Assembly (NCBI RefSeq): GCF_001661075.1
Contig: NZ_CP014870.1
Coordinates: 868,001-932,000, forward strand
Length of the DNA stretch: 64,000 bases
Reading direction: 5' to 3'
From: Pseudomonas silesiensis
GTDB lineage: Bacteria; Pseudomonadota; Gammaproteobacteria; Pseudomonadales; Pseudomonadaceae
The notes beneath the pieces were generated by a model. That model made no database searches and was not told the DNA's origin. It saw only the letters and a list, made by a program, of their open reading frames with translations. Of this stretch, positions 8,604-16,446 are shown one piece after another (the first letter of the stretch is position 1; every line of letters begins with the position of its first letter). The position numbers and the translations under genes were made by a program.

Positions 8604-9227
8604 ATGTGTGGACGTTATGCCCTGTTTCGCTGGAACCCCGCCTTTGCGGCCCTGCCTGGTTTTCCCGCCGATCAACAGGCCCAGTGGAATATTTCTCCCA
8701 ATGATTCGGTGTTGATGCTGCGTGCCGGCAGTGATGGCCAGCGTGAGTTGGCCCGCGCCCGTTGGGGGCTGACTCCGCCGTGGCTGACCGACCTGTCCCG
8801 CACCCCGGCCCATGCCCGCGCCGAAACCGTGGCCGAACAACCGATGTTCCGCGAGGCCCTGCGTGTGCGCCGCTGTCTGCTGCCGGCCAACGGTTTCTAC
8901 GAATGGCGCGGCACCACCCGCAAGCGTCCGTACTGGCTGACCCCGGCGGAGGGCTCGGCGCTGTTTTTTGCGGCGATCTGGGAAGCCTATCCGGTGCAGG
9001 AGCAGATATGGCTGAGTACGGCTGTGATCACCCAGCCGGCAGCGAGTCAGCGTCGGCCGTTGATTCTCGATGCGGCGGGGCAGGAGGCCTGGCTCAATCC
9101 CGAGACACCGCTGCATGGGTTGCAGGCGTTGCTTGCCAGTGAGCCCACGGCGTTGCGCGAGCGGGTGCTGGCGAACATGGTGAATGATCCGAAGCTTAAT
9201 GGGCCGGAGTGTCTGACGCCGGGTTAA
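8604..9227 (+). CDS. SRAP-family protein (YedK/HMCES-like) with altered active site
   Basis: SRAP proteins form a thiazolidine crosslink between Cys2 and abasic sites in single-stranded DNA. ATG 8604 is chosen because it puts the catalytic cysteine at position 2 (MCGRYALFRW); a start 12 bases upstream would bury it. The 207 residues contain WGLTPPW and NGFYEWRG with the conserved glutamate E100. The usual NARxET motif is HARAET here, so the asparagine is replaced by H70. The usual HxRMP is SQRRP, so the histidine is missing. From memory, E. coli YedK uses Cys2, Asn75, Glu105 and His160. Crosslinking may be retained with altered reversal or specificity. Confidence 0.88.
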   Translation: MCGRYALFRWNPAFAALPGFPADQQAQWNISPNDSVLMLRAGSDGQRELARARWGLTPPWLTDLSRTPAHARAETVAEQPMFREALRVRRCLLPANGFYEWRGTTRKRPYWLTPAEGSALFFAAIWEAYPVQEQIWLSTAVITQPAASQRRPLILDAAGQEAWLNPETPLHGLQALLASEPTALRERVLANMVNDPKLNGPECLTPG

Positions 9228-9460
9228 TGGTTGTTTGTGCTGATGCCATCGCCGCACCGCCGCGATGGGGCCCTCGGATCAGACCTTGAACTGATTGATC
9301 CATGACCCGCCCTTCTTTGTGGCAATCGACTTATCCGCTGAAGTTTTTTTACCGCAGTCATGGGAGCTTTATCCAAAATATCGGTCTGCATGTCTGATGT
9401 ATCTGGCGCCGAAACCAATCCACGCCTAGGATACCCGGCATGTTTTCAGGGAGTTTTTTG

Positions 9461-10279
9461 ATGAGCAAGACATTGGTTTTGTGTGCGCTGAGCGCAGGTT
9501 TGCTGCTCGCCGGTTGTCAGTCGGTCAATACCACCAGCGGTGGCGCGGTGGGCGTTGAGCGCAAACAGTACATGTTCAGCATGTTGTCGACTGATGAGGT
9601 CAACCAGATGTACGCCCAGTCTTATCAAAAGACGGTGGGCGAGGCGACCAGCAAAGGCGTGCTGGACAAGACCAGCAACGATGCCCGGCGCGTCCAGGCG
9701 ATCGCCGACCGGCTGATTGCCCAGGCACCGAAATTTCGTCCGGATTCGGCACAGTGGAAGTGGGAAGTCAATCTGATCAAGAGCGACGAACTCAACGCCA
9801 ACTGCGGGCCTGGCGGCAAGATCTTTTTCTACACCGGGCTGATTGACAGCCTGAAACTGACCGACGATGAAATCGCCGCGATCATGGGCCATGAAATTGC
9901 CCACGCCCTGCGCGAACACGGTCGGGAAGCGATGTCCAAGGCTTACGGTATCGAGATGGCCAAGCAGGGTGCAGGTGCCTTGTTCGGCCTGGGCCAGGGC
10001 AGCCTGGCGCTGGCGGACACCGTGGCCAACTACGGCATGACCCTGCCCAACAGCCGCTCCAATGAAAACGAGGCGGACCTGATTGGCCTGGAACTGGCCG
10101 CCCGCGCCGGGTACAACCCGAACGCCGCGATCACCCTGTGGAACAAGATGAGCAAAGCTTCGGAAGGTTCGCCACCGGAGTTCATGAGCACTCACCCGGC
10201 TTCGTCGAGTCGTATTGCTTCGTTGCAGGCGGCGATTCCGAAGGTGATGCCGTTGTACGAACAGGCCAAGAAGTCCTGA
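9461..10279 (+). CDS. M48-family metalloprotease lipoprotein
   Basis: Periplasmic or outer-membrane-anchored zinc protease of 272 residues. The signal peptide has lipobox LLAGC (Cys19). The M48 active site is H144-E-I-A-H148, and the downstream NENEADLIGLELAARAGY supplies the third zinc ligand region. It resembles LoiP/BepA-type housekeeping proteases without the TPR tail of BepA. The ATG at 9461 follows CAGGGAG; the upstream start at 9440 would lengthen the signal peptide. Substrate is unknown; envelope quality control is likely. Confidence 0.9.
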   Translation: MSKTLVLCALSAGLLLAGCQSVNTTSGGAVGVERKQYMFSMLSTDEVNQMYAQSYQKTVGEATSKGVLDKTSNDARRVQAIADRLIAQAPKFRPDSAQWKWEVNLIKSDELNANCGPGGKIFFYTGLIDSLKLTDDEIAAIMGHEIAHALREHGREAMSKAYGIEMAKQGAGALFGLGQGSLALADTVANYGMTLPNSRSNENEADLIGLELAARAGYNPNAAITLWNKMSKASEGSPPEFMSTHPASSSRIASLQAAIPKVMPLYEQAKKS

Positions 10280-10305
10280 TAGTCATGCGGTGACGCCACT
10301 GACGC

Positions 10306-10437
10306 CTTCGCTGTAGGAGCGAGCGGTGCGGCGATCCGACTTGCCCGCGAAGGGATCGATGCGGTCCGCCTGATATATCGCGTTATCGTTCTTCGCGGGC
10401 AAGTCGGATCGCCGCACCGTTCGCTCCTACAGCGAAG
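10306..10437. repeat. Long compound inverted repeat (REP-related)
   Basis: Arms of about 46 bases, starting CTTCGCTGTAGGAGCGAGCG, face their near-perfect complement across a loop of about 40 bases. Each arm fuses a GTAGGAGCGA unit to a second module (GATCCGACTTGCCCGCGAAG). It lies between the M48 protease and the exporter gene. Confidence 0.9.
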
Positions 10438-10468
10438 AACGGTTACGCGGTGCTACTGACTAAACGCA

Positions 10469-11053
10469 TCAAACCCACCCACTGCTCTGCATCGCCTTGT
10501 ACACCGCGACAATCGCCAGGATGAGGAACGCCGACGCCGCCAGGCGACGGATCAATGTCAGTGGCAGTTTGTCCGCGGCAAAGTTACCCGCCAGTACCAC
10601 CGGCACGTTGGCAATCAGCATGCCGAGGGTGGTGCCGATGATCACCAGCCACAGTTCCGGGTATTGCGCCGCCAGCATCACAGTGGCGACCTGGGTCTTG
10701 TCCCCCATTTCCGCGAGGAAAAACGCGATCAGCGTGGTCAGGAACGGTCCGAATTTGCGGGCGGTGCTGGCTTCGTCGTCGTCCATCTTGTCCGGCACCA
10801 GGGTCCACAATGCAGTCGCGGCGAAGCAGGCGGCGAGGATCCAGTGCAACGTCGAATCCGAGAAGAAACTGCCGAACCAGGCGCCTACCACACCGGCTGC
10901 CGCATGGTTGGCCAGGGTCGCGGCGACAATGCCGGCGATGATGGGCCAGGGCTTGCGAAAACGGGCAGCGAGGATGAGTGCGAGCAGTTGCGTCTTGTCG
11001 CCGATTTCGGCCAAGGCAACGATCGCGGTAGGAACGAGTAAAGAATCCAGCAT
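10469..11053 (-). CDS. TMEM165/GDT1-family cation (Mn2+) exporter
   Basis: Inner-membrane protein of 194 residues with six to seven hydrophobic segments and the duplicated signature of the family: EIGDKTQ (about residues 16-22) and EMGDKTQ (about 115-121). The acidic residues of these motifs coordinate the transported cation. Bacterial members (MneA type) export Mn2+. The start MLDSLLVPTAIVALAE is preceded by AGGAAA. A yybP-ykoY riboswitch in the leader strongly supports manganese as the substrate and the inducer. Confidence 0.92.
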   Translation of the reverse strand: MLDSLLVPTAIVALAEIGDKTQLLALILAARFRKPWPIIAGIVAATLANHAAAGVVGAWFGSFFSDSTLHWILAACFAATALWTLVPDKMDDDEASTARKFGPFLTTLIAFFLAEMGDKTQVATVMLAAQYPELWLVIIGTTLGMLIANVPVVLAGNFAADKLPLTLIRRLAASAFLILAIVAVYKAMQSSGWV

Positions 11054-11079
11054 CAGGGTTTTCCTAAGGGGCGGGTCGA

Positions 11080-11262
11080 CACGGCTATGACACGTACAGC
11101 CTTCCCGCCCCGGGTAAGGTGTTCGTGTCATAGGTCTTGTCAAACCCTGCGTTCCGTCTGATGCGGACGCTTGGGTCGCATACGCCATGGTCTGTTGACC
11201 AAGTATGTTGACGTATGCCGGACGAGCATGGCGCTCGTGGGAGACTACTCCCCTAGGACGGA
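11080..11262 (-). promoter_or_regulatory. yybP-ykoY manganese riboswitch leader
   Basis: Read on the minus strand, the leader opens with CCTAGGGGAGTAGTCTCC, followed by a hairpin, GGCATACGTCAACATAC, and a long 3' hairpin whose arms are CCTATGACACGAACACCTT and AAGGCTGTACGTGTCATAG. These blocks fit the yybP-ykoY element, which senses Mn2+. It ends about 30 bases before the exporter start, so control of translation or termination is plausible. The boundaries are approximate. Confidence 0.88.
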
Positions 11263-11317
11263 GCGGATTCTGCCTAGGCAAATCCGATTGAGCAAGCCTC
11301 TTTTTTTAAAAGAAGTG

Positions 11318-12316
11318 TCAGCCGCGCTTGGCCCGGTAGATCCTGAAACCTTGTCCTTCGGCCTTGATCGCACACACACCAAGGTGCTCTTCGATCAGCG
11401 GCTGATACTTCAGGAAGCTATTCGCTACCAGCCGCAGTTCGCCACCATTTTTCAGATGTTTGGCCGCTTTTCGCAGCAAATTCTCTGTGGCGTGATAATC
11501 GGTATGCACCCCGACATGGAAGGGCGGATTGCTCAGGATGGCGCTCAAACCCATGGGGGCGGCATCGATTCCGTCACCGGTAATAACGTCCGCTTCGAGG
11601 CCGTTGGCAGCCAATGTCAGACGACTGCTGGCAGCGGCAAATGCATCCACATCGAGCAAGGTCACCAGATTGTGCGGGTAGCGACGCTTCACCGCAGCGC
11701 CCAACACACCGGCACCGCAACCGAAGTCCAACAGATGGCCGCTCGGTAACTTGTCCAGATGTTCCAGCAGCAAGGCGCTGCCGCGATCCAGCCGGCCGTG
11801 GCTGAACACTCCTGGAAGACTGATGACTTTCAACGGGCCTTCCGCCAGCGGCAATTCGTATTCCTGGGCCAGGCTTTCCAGTGATTTGGCTTGCGGCGCA
11901 TTGGCCACGGTGACTTGCCAAAGCTGGCAATGCCGCGCGCTGTCGAGTTTGCGCGGTTTGCCGAAGGGATTGAGTTGCTTGGCCGCGCCCTCGATGCCGC
12001 TGCGTTTTTCGCCGACCAGGTACACCTCGCGACCGGCCAGGCGCGAAGCGACGGCATTGAGGATGTAATCGGTCAGGTCCTTGGACTTGGGCAGAAACAC
12101 CACGGCGGCGTCGAACCCGCGCTCCGGCACCGTTACGCCAAAATGGCTGCGCTCGGCAAACCGCGCGTCCAGCGCCGCTTGATCGCCGGCGTGCCAGCAC
12201 CAGCCATGGGCATCGGGCAGACGACCCAGCAGGTCGTCGGCGGGCAAGCCGGCCAACAACACCGGACCCTGGAATAATTCAGCCTGGCGAAGCAGTACTT
12301 CACTGCGCGGATCCAT
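11318..12316 (-). CDS. rsmC: 16S rRNA m2G1207 methyltransferase RsmC
   Basis: SAM-dependent enzyme methylating guanine 1207 of 16S rRNA in the small subunit. The 332-residue protein has the two-domain RsmC layout: a degenerate N-terminal methyltransferase-like half, and a C-terminal catalytic half with SAM motif [12 protein letters not shown] (about 195-206) and catalytic LSNPPFHVG (about 261-269). Two consecutive ATG codons follow AAGGAGCAG; the second (12316) has better spacing and gives [11 protein letters not shown], the usual terminus. It lies upstream of the manganese leader on the same strand. Confidence 0.92.
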   Translation of the reverse strand: MDPRSEVLLRQAELFQGPVLLAGLPADDLLGRLPDAHGWCWHAGDQAALDARFAERSHFGVTVPERGFDAAVVFLPKSKDLTDYILNAVASRLAGREVYLVGEKRSGIEGAAKQLNPFGKPRKLDSARHCQLWQVTVANAPQAKSLESLAQEYELPLAEGPLKVISLPGVFSHGRLDRGSALLLEHLDKLPSGHLLDFGCGAGVLGAAVKRRYPHNLVTLLDVDAFAAASSRLTLAANGLEADVITGDGIDAAPMGLSAILSNPPFHVGVHTDYHATENLLRKAAKHLKNGGELRLVANSFLKYQPLIEEHLGVCAIKAEGQGFRIYRAKRG

Positions 12317-12349
12317 CATCTGCTCCTTGAAAAAAAGTGCCGCAGTTTA

Positions 12350-13315
12350 TCAACTGACAACCCGCAGCGCCTTACCGCTGAAGTATCCCCGGGCGTTCTC
12401 GGTCAATTGGCCAACGATCCGTTGCCGCGCTTCGCGACTGCCCCAGGCATTGTGCGGCGTGACGATCAGCCGTGGGATGTCATGGGCCAACAGCGGGTTG
12501 CCAGCCGTCGGTGGCTCGACGCTCAGCACGTCGGTGGCCGCGCCGCCCAGATGACCGTTGCGCAAGGCGTCGGCCAAGGCCTGTTCGTCGATCAGGCCGC
12601 CGCGCGCGGTGTTGATCACGAAGGCTCCGGGTTTCATCGACGCCAGTTGCGCAGCACCGATGAAGTGGCGGGTGTGTTCGTTGAGCGGGCAGTGCAGGGT
12701 CAGCGCGTCGATTTGCGGCAGCAGTTCATCCAGTGGCAAGCGATCCGGCCGGGCCGGGCGTCCCGGAATCTGCCCCAGCAACACGCGCATGCCGAACGCT
12801 TCGGCCAGCCGTGCGACCGCGCCGCCCAATTCGCCGTGCCCGAGCAGGCCGAGGGTTTTGCCTTGCAGTTCGACAATCGGGTAGTCCAGCAGGCAGAACT
12901 GTTTCGCCTGCTGCCAGCGACCTTCGCCGACGGCTTTCTGATAGTCGGCCAGGCGGGTCGCCAGATTGAGCAGCAACATGATGGTGTGTTGAGCCACCGA
13001 CGGCGTACCGTAACCCTGACAGTTGCACACCGTTATGCCATGGGCGCGGGCAGCGACGAGGTCGACGTTGTTGGTGCCTGTGGCGGTGATCAGGATCAGC
13101 TTCAGTTCGGGGCTGGCGGCGATGGCATCGGCATCGATCAGGATTTTGTTGCTGATGGCGACGGTGGCGCCCTTGAGGCGTTCGATCACCTGGTCAGGCG
13201 TGGTCTGCGCGAACAGCTGCAGTTCGCTGAAACAGGCACGCAACGGGCTGAGGTCGAGATCGCCCAGGTCCAGGGAGGGATGGTCGAGGAAAACGGCGCG
13301 GTGAGAGTTCGTCAT
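12350..13315 (-). CDS. D-isomer-specific 2-hydroxyacid dehydrogenase (hydroxypyruvate reductase-like)
   Basis: NAD(P)H-dependent oxidoreductase of 321 residues. The Rossmann motif LLGHGELGGAVA (about 158-169) lies between two halves of the substrate domain. Catalytic residues are R238 (INTARGG), E267 (SVEPP) and H288 (TPHNAWGS). The sequence most resembles glycerate dehydrogenase/hydroxypyruvate reductase, but substrate cannot be fixed. The first in-frame codon at 13318 is TTG; ATG at 13315 with AAAGG upstream is preferred. It appears to be a single-gene unit. Confidence 0.87.
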   Translation of the reverse strand: MTNSHRAVFLDHPSLDLGDLDLSPLRACFSELQLFAQTTPDQVIERLKGATVAISNKILIDADAIAASPELKLILITATGTNNVDLVAARAHGITVCNCQGYGTPSVAQHTIMLLLNLATRLADYQKAVGEGRWQQAKQFCLLDYPIVELQGKTLGLLGHGELGGAVARLAEAFGMRVLLGQIPGRPARPDRLPLDELLPQIDALTLHCPLNEHTRHFIGAAQLASMKPGAFVINTARGGLIDEQALADALRNGHLGGAATDVLSVEPPTAGNPLLAHDIPRLIVTPHNAWGSREARQRIVGQLTENARGYFSGKALRVVS

Positions 13316-13409
13316 CAACTGTACCTTTTGTGCATTGAACTGAAGGCGTAATCTGCCGAGCCTACCAGATGAAACAAACAGTTACGCATCATCATGGCAG
13401 ACGCAGAAC

Positions 13410-13501
13410 CTGTGGGAGCGGGCTTGCCCGCGAAGGGGAGTGTCAGGCAACAATTTCGGCGACTGACACACCGCTTTCGCGGGCAAGCCCGCTCCCACAG
13501 G
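13410..13501. repeat. REP inverted pair
   Basis: Arms CTGTGGGAGCGGGCTTGCCC and its complement face each other between the dehydrogenase and the LysE-type exporter. The core reads GGGCTTGCCC, another variant in this window. Confidence 0.9.
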
Positions 13502-13554
13502 GAGCTCGTCCGGTCATTTATTTACTTCAATCGATCTGCCCCAGAGGAGCCCCC

Positions 13555-14184
13555 ATGTACTGGACAGAATTCTTGACCGTTGCCCTGATTCATTTGCTCG
13601 CCGTCGCCAGCCCCGGCCCTGACTTTGCCGTGGTGGTCCGTGAAAGCGTGACCCACGGTCGTCGCGCCGGCACCTGGACGGCGCTGGGCGTCGGCATGGC
13701 GATTTTCCTGCACGTCGGTTACTCGTTGCTCGGCATCGGCCTGATCGTGTCGCAGTCGATCGTGTTGTTCAACGCCTTGAAATGGGCCGCCGCCGCTTAT
13801 CTGCTGTATATCGGCTTCAAGGCTTTGCGTGCCCGTCCGGCCAAGGCGGTGACGGATGACCTGCACAAGGAAGCAGGCGAGCGCACGGCTCGTGGCGCCT
13901 TCACGTCGGGTTTCGTGACCAATGGCCTGAACCCGAAAGCCACGCTGTTCTTCCTGTCGCTGTTCACTGTGGTGATCAATCCACACACTCCGCTGACAGT
14001 GCAGGCTGGCTACGGCCTTTATCTGGCGCTGGCCACGGCGGTGTGGTTTTGCCTGGTGGCGATGCTGTTCAGCCAGCAGCGCGTGCGCGCCGGTTTTGCC
14101 CGCATGGGTCATTGGTTCGACCGGACCATGGGCGCGGTGCTGATCGCCATTGGCGTGAAACTCGCCTTTACCGAGATGCATTGA
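13555..14184 (+). CDS. LysE/RhtB-family amino acid exporter
   Basis: Inner-membrane transporter of 209 residues with about six hydrophobic segments. It has the family signature ASPGPDFAVVVRESVTHGRR near the N-terminus and GFVTNGLNPKATLFFLSLF in the middle. Members export amino acids such as homoserine, threonine or lysine; which one is unknown here. ATG 13555 follows an excellent GAGGAG. A longer frame from 13369 crosses the REP element and is rejected. No adjacent regulator gene is seen. Confidence 0.9.
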   Translation: MYWTEFLTVALIHLLAVASPGPDFAVVVRESVTHGRRAGTWTALGVGMAIFLHVGYSLLGIGLIVSQSIVLFNALKWAAAAYLLYIGFKALRARPAKAVTDDLHKEAGERTARGAFTSGFVTNGLNPKATLFFLSLFTVVINPHTPLTVQAGYGLYLALATAVWFCLVAMLFSQQRVRAGFARMGHWFDRTMGAVLIAIGVKLAFTEMH

Positions 14185-14185
14185 T

Positions 14186-14274
14186 CTGTAGGAGCCGGCT
14201 TGCTGGCGAAAAGGTCACCGCGGTGTTTCTGAATAACCGCAGTGAGGCCATCGCCAGCAAGCCGGCTCCTACAG
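14186..14274. repeat. REP inverted pair
   Basis: Arms CTGTAGGAGCCGGCTTGCTG and its complement, starting two bases after the exporter stop codon. The core reads GCCGGCTTGCTGGC, distinct from the nearby GGGCTTGCCC and GAGCTTGCTC types. Confidence 0.9.
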
Positions 14275-14428
14275 AGGGCCGTGTCTGGACCGGATACCTG
14301 CAGGTGCTGGCGCAACGCTATCATCTGCTCGGCTCTGCAAATCATTCCTTTGGCTGATTTGGCTGATGCACAAGGGCACTAGAGTGCTTACTTTCAGCCA
14401 CGACCGTGCAGTCAGAAAAGGGATTCTT

Positions 14429-16111
14429 ATGTTGCAGACTCGCGTTATCCCCCCAGCCGAAGGCGCTTACCAGTACCCGCTGTTGATCAAACGGTTGTTG
14501 ATGTCCGGCGCGCGTTACGAGAAAACCCGCGAGATCATCTACCGCGACCAGTTGCGCTACAGCTATCCGACCCTGATCGAGCGGGTCGCACGGCTGGCCA
14601 ACGTACTCACGGCTGCCGGCGTCAAGGCGGGCGATACCGTGGCGGTGATGGACTGGGACAGCCATCGATACCTGGAGTGCATGTTCGCCATCCCGATGAT
14701 CGGTGCGGTGATCCACACCATCAACGTGCGCCTTTCGCCGGAACAGATCCTCTACACCATGAACCACGCCGAGGACCGCTTCGTGCTGGTCAACAGCGAG
14801 TTCGTCGGGCTGTACACCGCCATTGCCGGGCACCTGACCACGGTAGAGAAAACCCTGCTGCTGACCGACCTGCCGGAAAAGACCGCCGAATTGCCAAACC
14901 TCATCGGCGAGTACGAGCAGTTGCTGGCGGCGGCGAGCACGCAGTATGACTTCCAGGACTTCGACGAAAACTCGGTCGCGACCACCTTCTACACCACCGG
15001 CACCACCGGTAACCCCAAAGGCGTGTACTTCACCCATCGGCAACTGGTGCTGCACACCATGGGTGTGTCGACGATCATGGGCGCCATCGACAGCGTAAGG
15101 CTGCTGGGCACCAACGACGTGTACATGCCCATCACCCCGATGTTCCACGTGCACGCCTGGGGCCTGCCGTATGTGGCGACCATGCTCGGGCTCAAGCAGG
15201 TCTATCCCGGTCGCTATGACCCGGAGTATCTGGTGGAGCTGTGGCGCAAGGAGAAGGTCACCTTTTCCCACTGCGTGCCGACCATCCTGCAGATGGTCCT
15301 CAATTCCAAGGCGGCGCAAGGCACGGATTTCGGTGGCTGGAAAATCGTCATCGGCGGCAGTGCGCTGAATCGCGCGTTGTACGAAGCGGCCAAGGCCAAA
15401 AACATTCAGCTGACCGCCGCCTACGGCATGTCGGAAACCGGGCCGCTGGTCTCGTGCGCGCACCTCAACGACGAGCTGATGGCCGGCACCGAGGACGAAC
15501 GCACCACATACCGGATCAAGGCCGGAGTGCCGGGGCCCCTGGTGGAGGCGGCGATCGTCGACACCGACGGCAACTTCCTGCCCGCCGATGGCGAGACCCA
15601 GGGCGAACTGGTGCTGCGTGCGCCGTGGCTCACCGAAGGTTATTTCAACGAGCCGCAGAAGGGCGCCGAGCTCTGGGCCGGGGGCTGGCTGCACACCGGT
15701 GACGTGGCGACCCTGGACAGCATGGGGGTGATCGACATTCGCGACCGGATCAAGGACGTGATCAAGACCGGTGGCGAGTGGATTTCCTCACTGGACCTGG
15801 AAGACCTGATCAGCCGCCACCCGGCGGTACGCGAAGTAGCAGTGGTGGGCATTGCCGACCCGCAATGGGGTGAGCGGCCGTTCGCCTTGCTGGTGATCCG
15901 CGAAGGCCAGGTTATCGGGGCGAAGGAGCTCAAGGAGCACCTCAAGCCGTTCGTGGAGCAGGGACACCTGAGCAAGTGGGCGATCCCGAGCCAGATCGCC
16001 CTTGTTACTGAAATTCCCAAGACCAGTGTCGGCAAACTCGACAAGAAGCGGATTCGCGTCGACATCACCGAATGGCAAGCCAACAACAGCACCTTCCTCT
16101 CCACGCTTTAA
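14429..16111 (+). CDS. Medium/long-chain acyl-CoA ligase (AMP-forming, AlkK-like)
   Basis: Activates a fatty acid with ATP and CoA. The 560-residue protein has the ANL-family motifs: A3 YTTGTTGNPKG (about 188-198), A5 YGMSETG (about 332-338), A7 TGD, A8 KTGGEWISS (about 446-454) and the C-terminal catalytic lysine region KTSVGKLDKKRIR. The sequence closely resembles the medium-chain ligase type of P. putida PP_0763 and AlkK (from memory). ATG 14429 follows AAAAGGGA. It is the first gene of a cassette with DUF1302, DUF1329 and LuxR-type genes, suggesting activation of imported acyl substrates. Confidence 0.9.
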   Translation: MLQTRVIPPAEGAYQYPLLIKRLLMSGARYEKTREIIYRDQLRYSYPTLIERVARLANVLTAAGVKAGDTVAVMDWDSHRYLECMFAIPMIGAVIHTINVRLSPEQILYTMNHAEDRFVLVNSEFVGLYTAIAGHLTTVEKTLLLTDLPEKTAELPNLIGEYEQLLAAASTQYDFQDFDENSVATTFYTTGTTGNPKGVYFTHRQLVLHTMGVSTIMGAIDSVRLLGTNDVYMPITPMFHVHAWGLPYVATMLGLKQVYPGRYDPEYLVELWRKEKVTFSHCVPTILQMVLNSKAAQGTDFGGWKIVIGGSALNRALYEAAKAKNIQLTAAYGMSETGPLVSCAHLNDELMAGTEDERTTYRIKAGVPGPLVEAAIVDTDGNFLPADGETQGELVLRAPWLTEGYFNEPQKGAELWAGGWLHTGDVATLDSMGVIDIRDRIKDVIKTGGEWISSLDLEDLISRHPAVREVAVVGIADPQWGERPFALLVIREGQVIGAKELKEHLKPFVEQGHLSKWAIPSQIALVTEIPKTSVGKLDKKRIRVDITEWQANNSTFLSTL

Positions 16112-16446
16112 GCGTCCCTGGCGTGCCCGAAAAGGCACGCCAGGCCCACCAAGCAAGCGCTTGGCTTGTCAAATCCGAATTTTCAGCCATCCTTGCCGTG
16201 CCGACAGGTGTCGGATTGGCGAAAGGACTGTTCCAGAGTGGTTGGCGCTGCAAATCACACTTTAGAGGGATCAAGCAGTACTACCTGCTGGCTATAGTCC
16301 GCTCAAGGATTTTTAAGAACGGAGCACACGCACGAACCGGGGCGATGCAACTTTGGAATGACTTAGGGCCACCTTGGCGCCCAGTCATCCATAGCGTTTT
16401 TAAGAGTGCTAATTGCCATAACAATAATGCACATGGAGTAGCGTCG
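16112..16446. promoter_or_regulatory. Intergenic control region before the DUF1302 gene
   Basis: No gene seen. It holds a perfect 11-base-pair hairpin (16117-16144, loop CGAAAA) without a T run, then the 10-base palindrome CAAGCGCTTG (about 16154-16163), then TATAGT (about 16294) as a possible -10 box. The MalT-type regulator encoded downstream is a plausible user of this region. These assignments are inference. Confidence 0.5.

Noticed and set aside
9246..9268. Hairpin CCATCGC/GCGATGG after the SRAP gene as a terminator
   Set aside because: The stem is short, the loop long and no T run follows.
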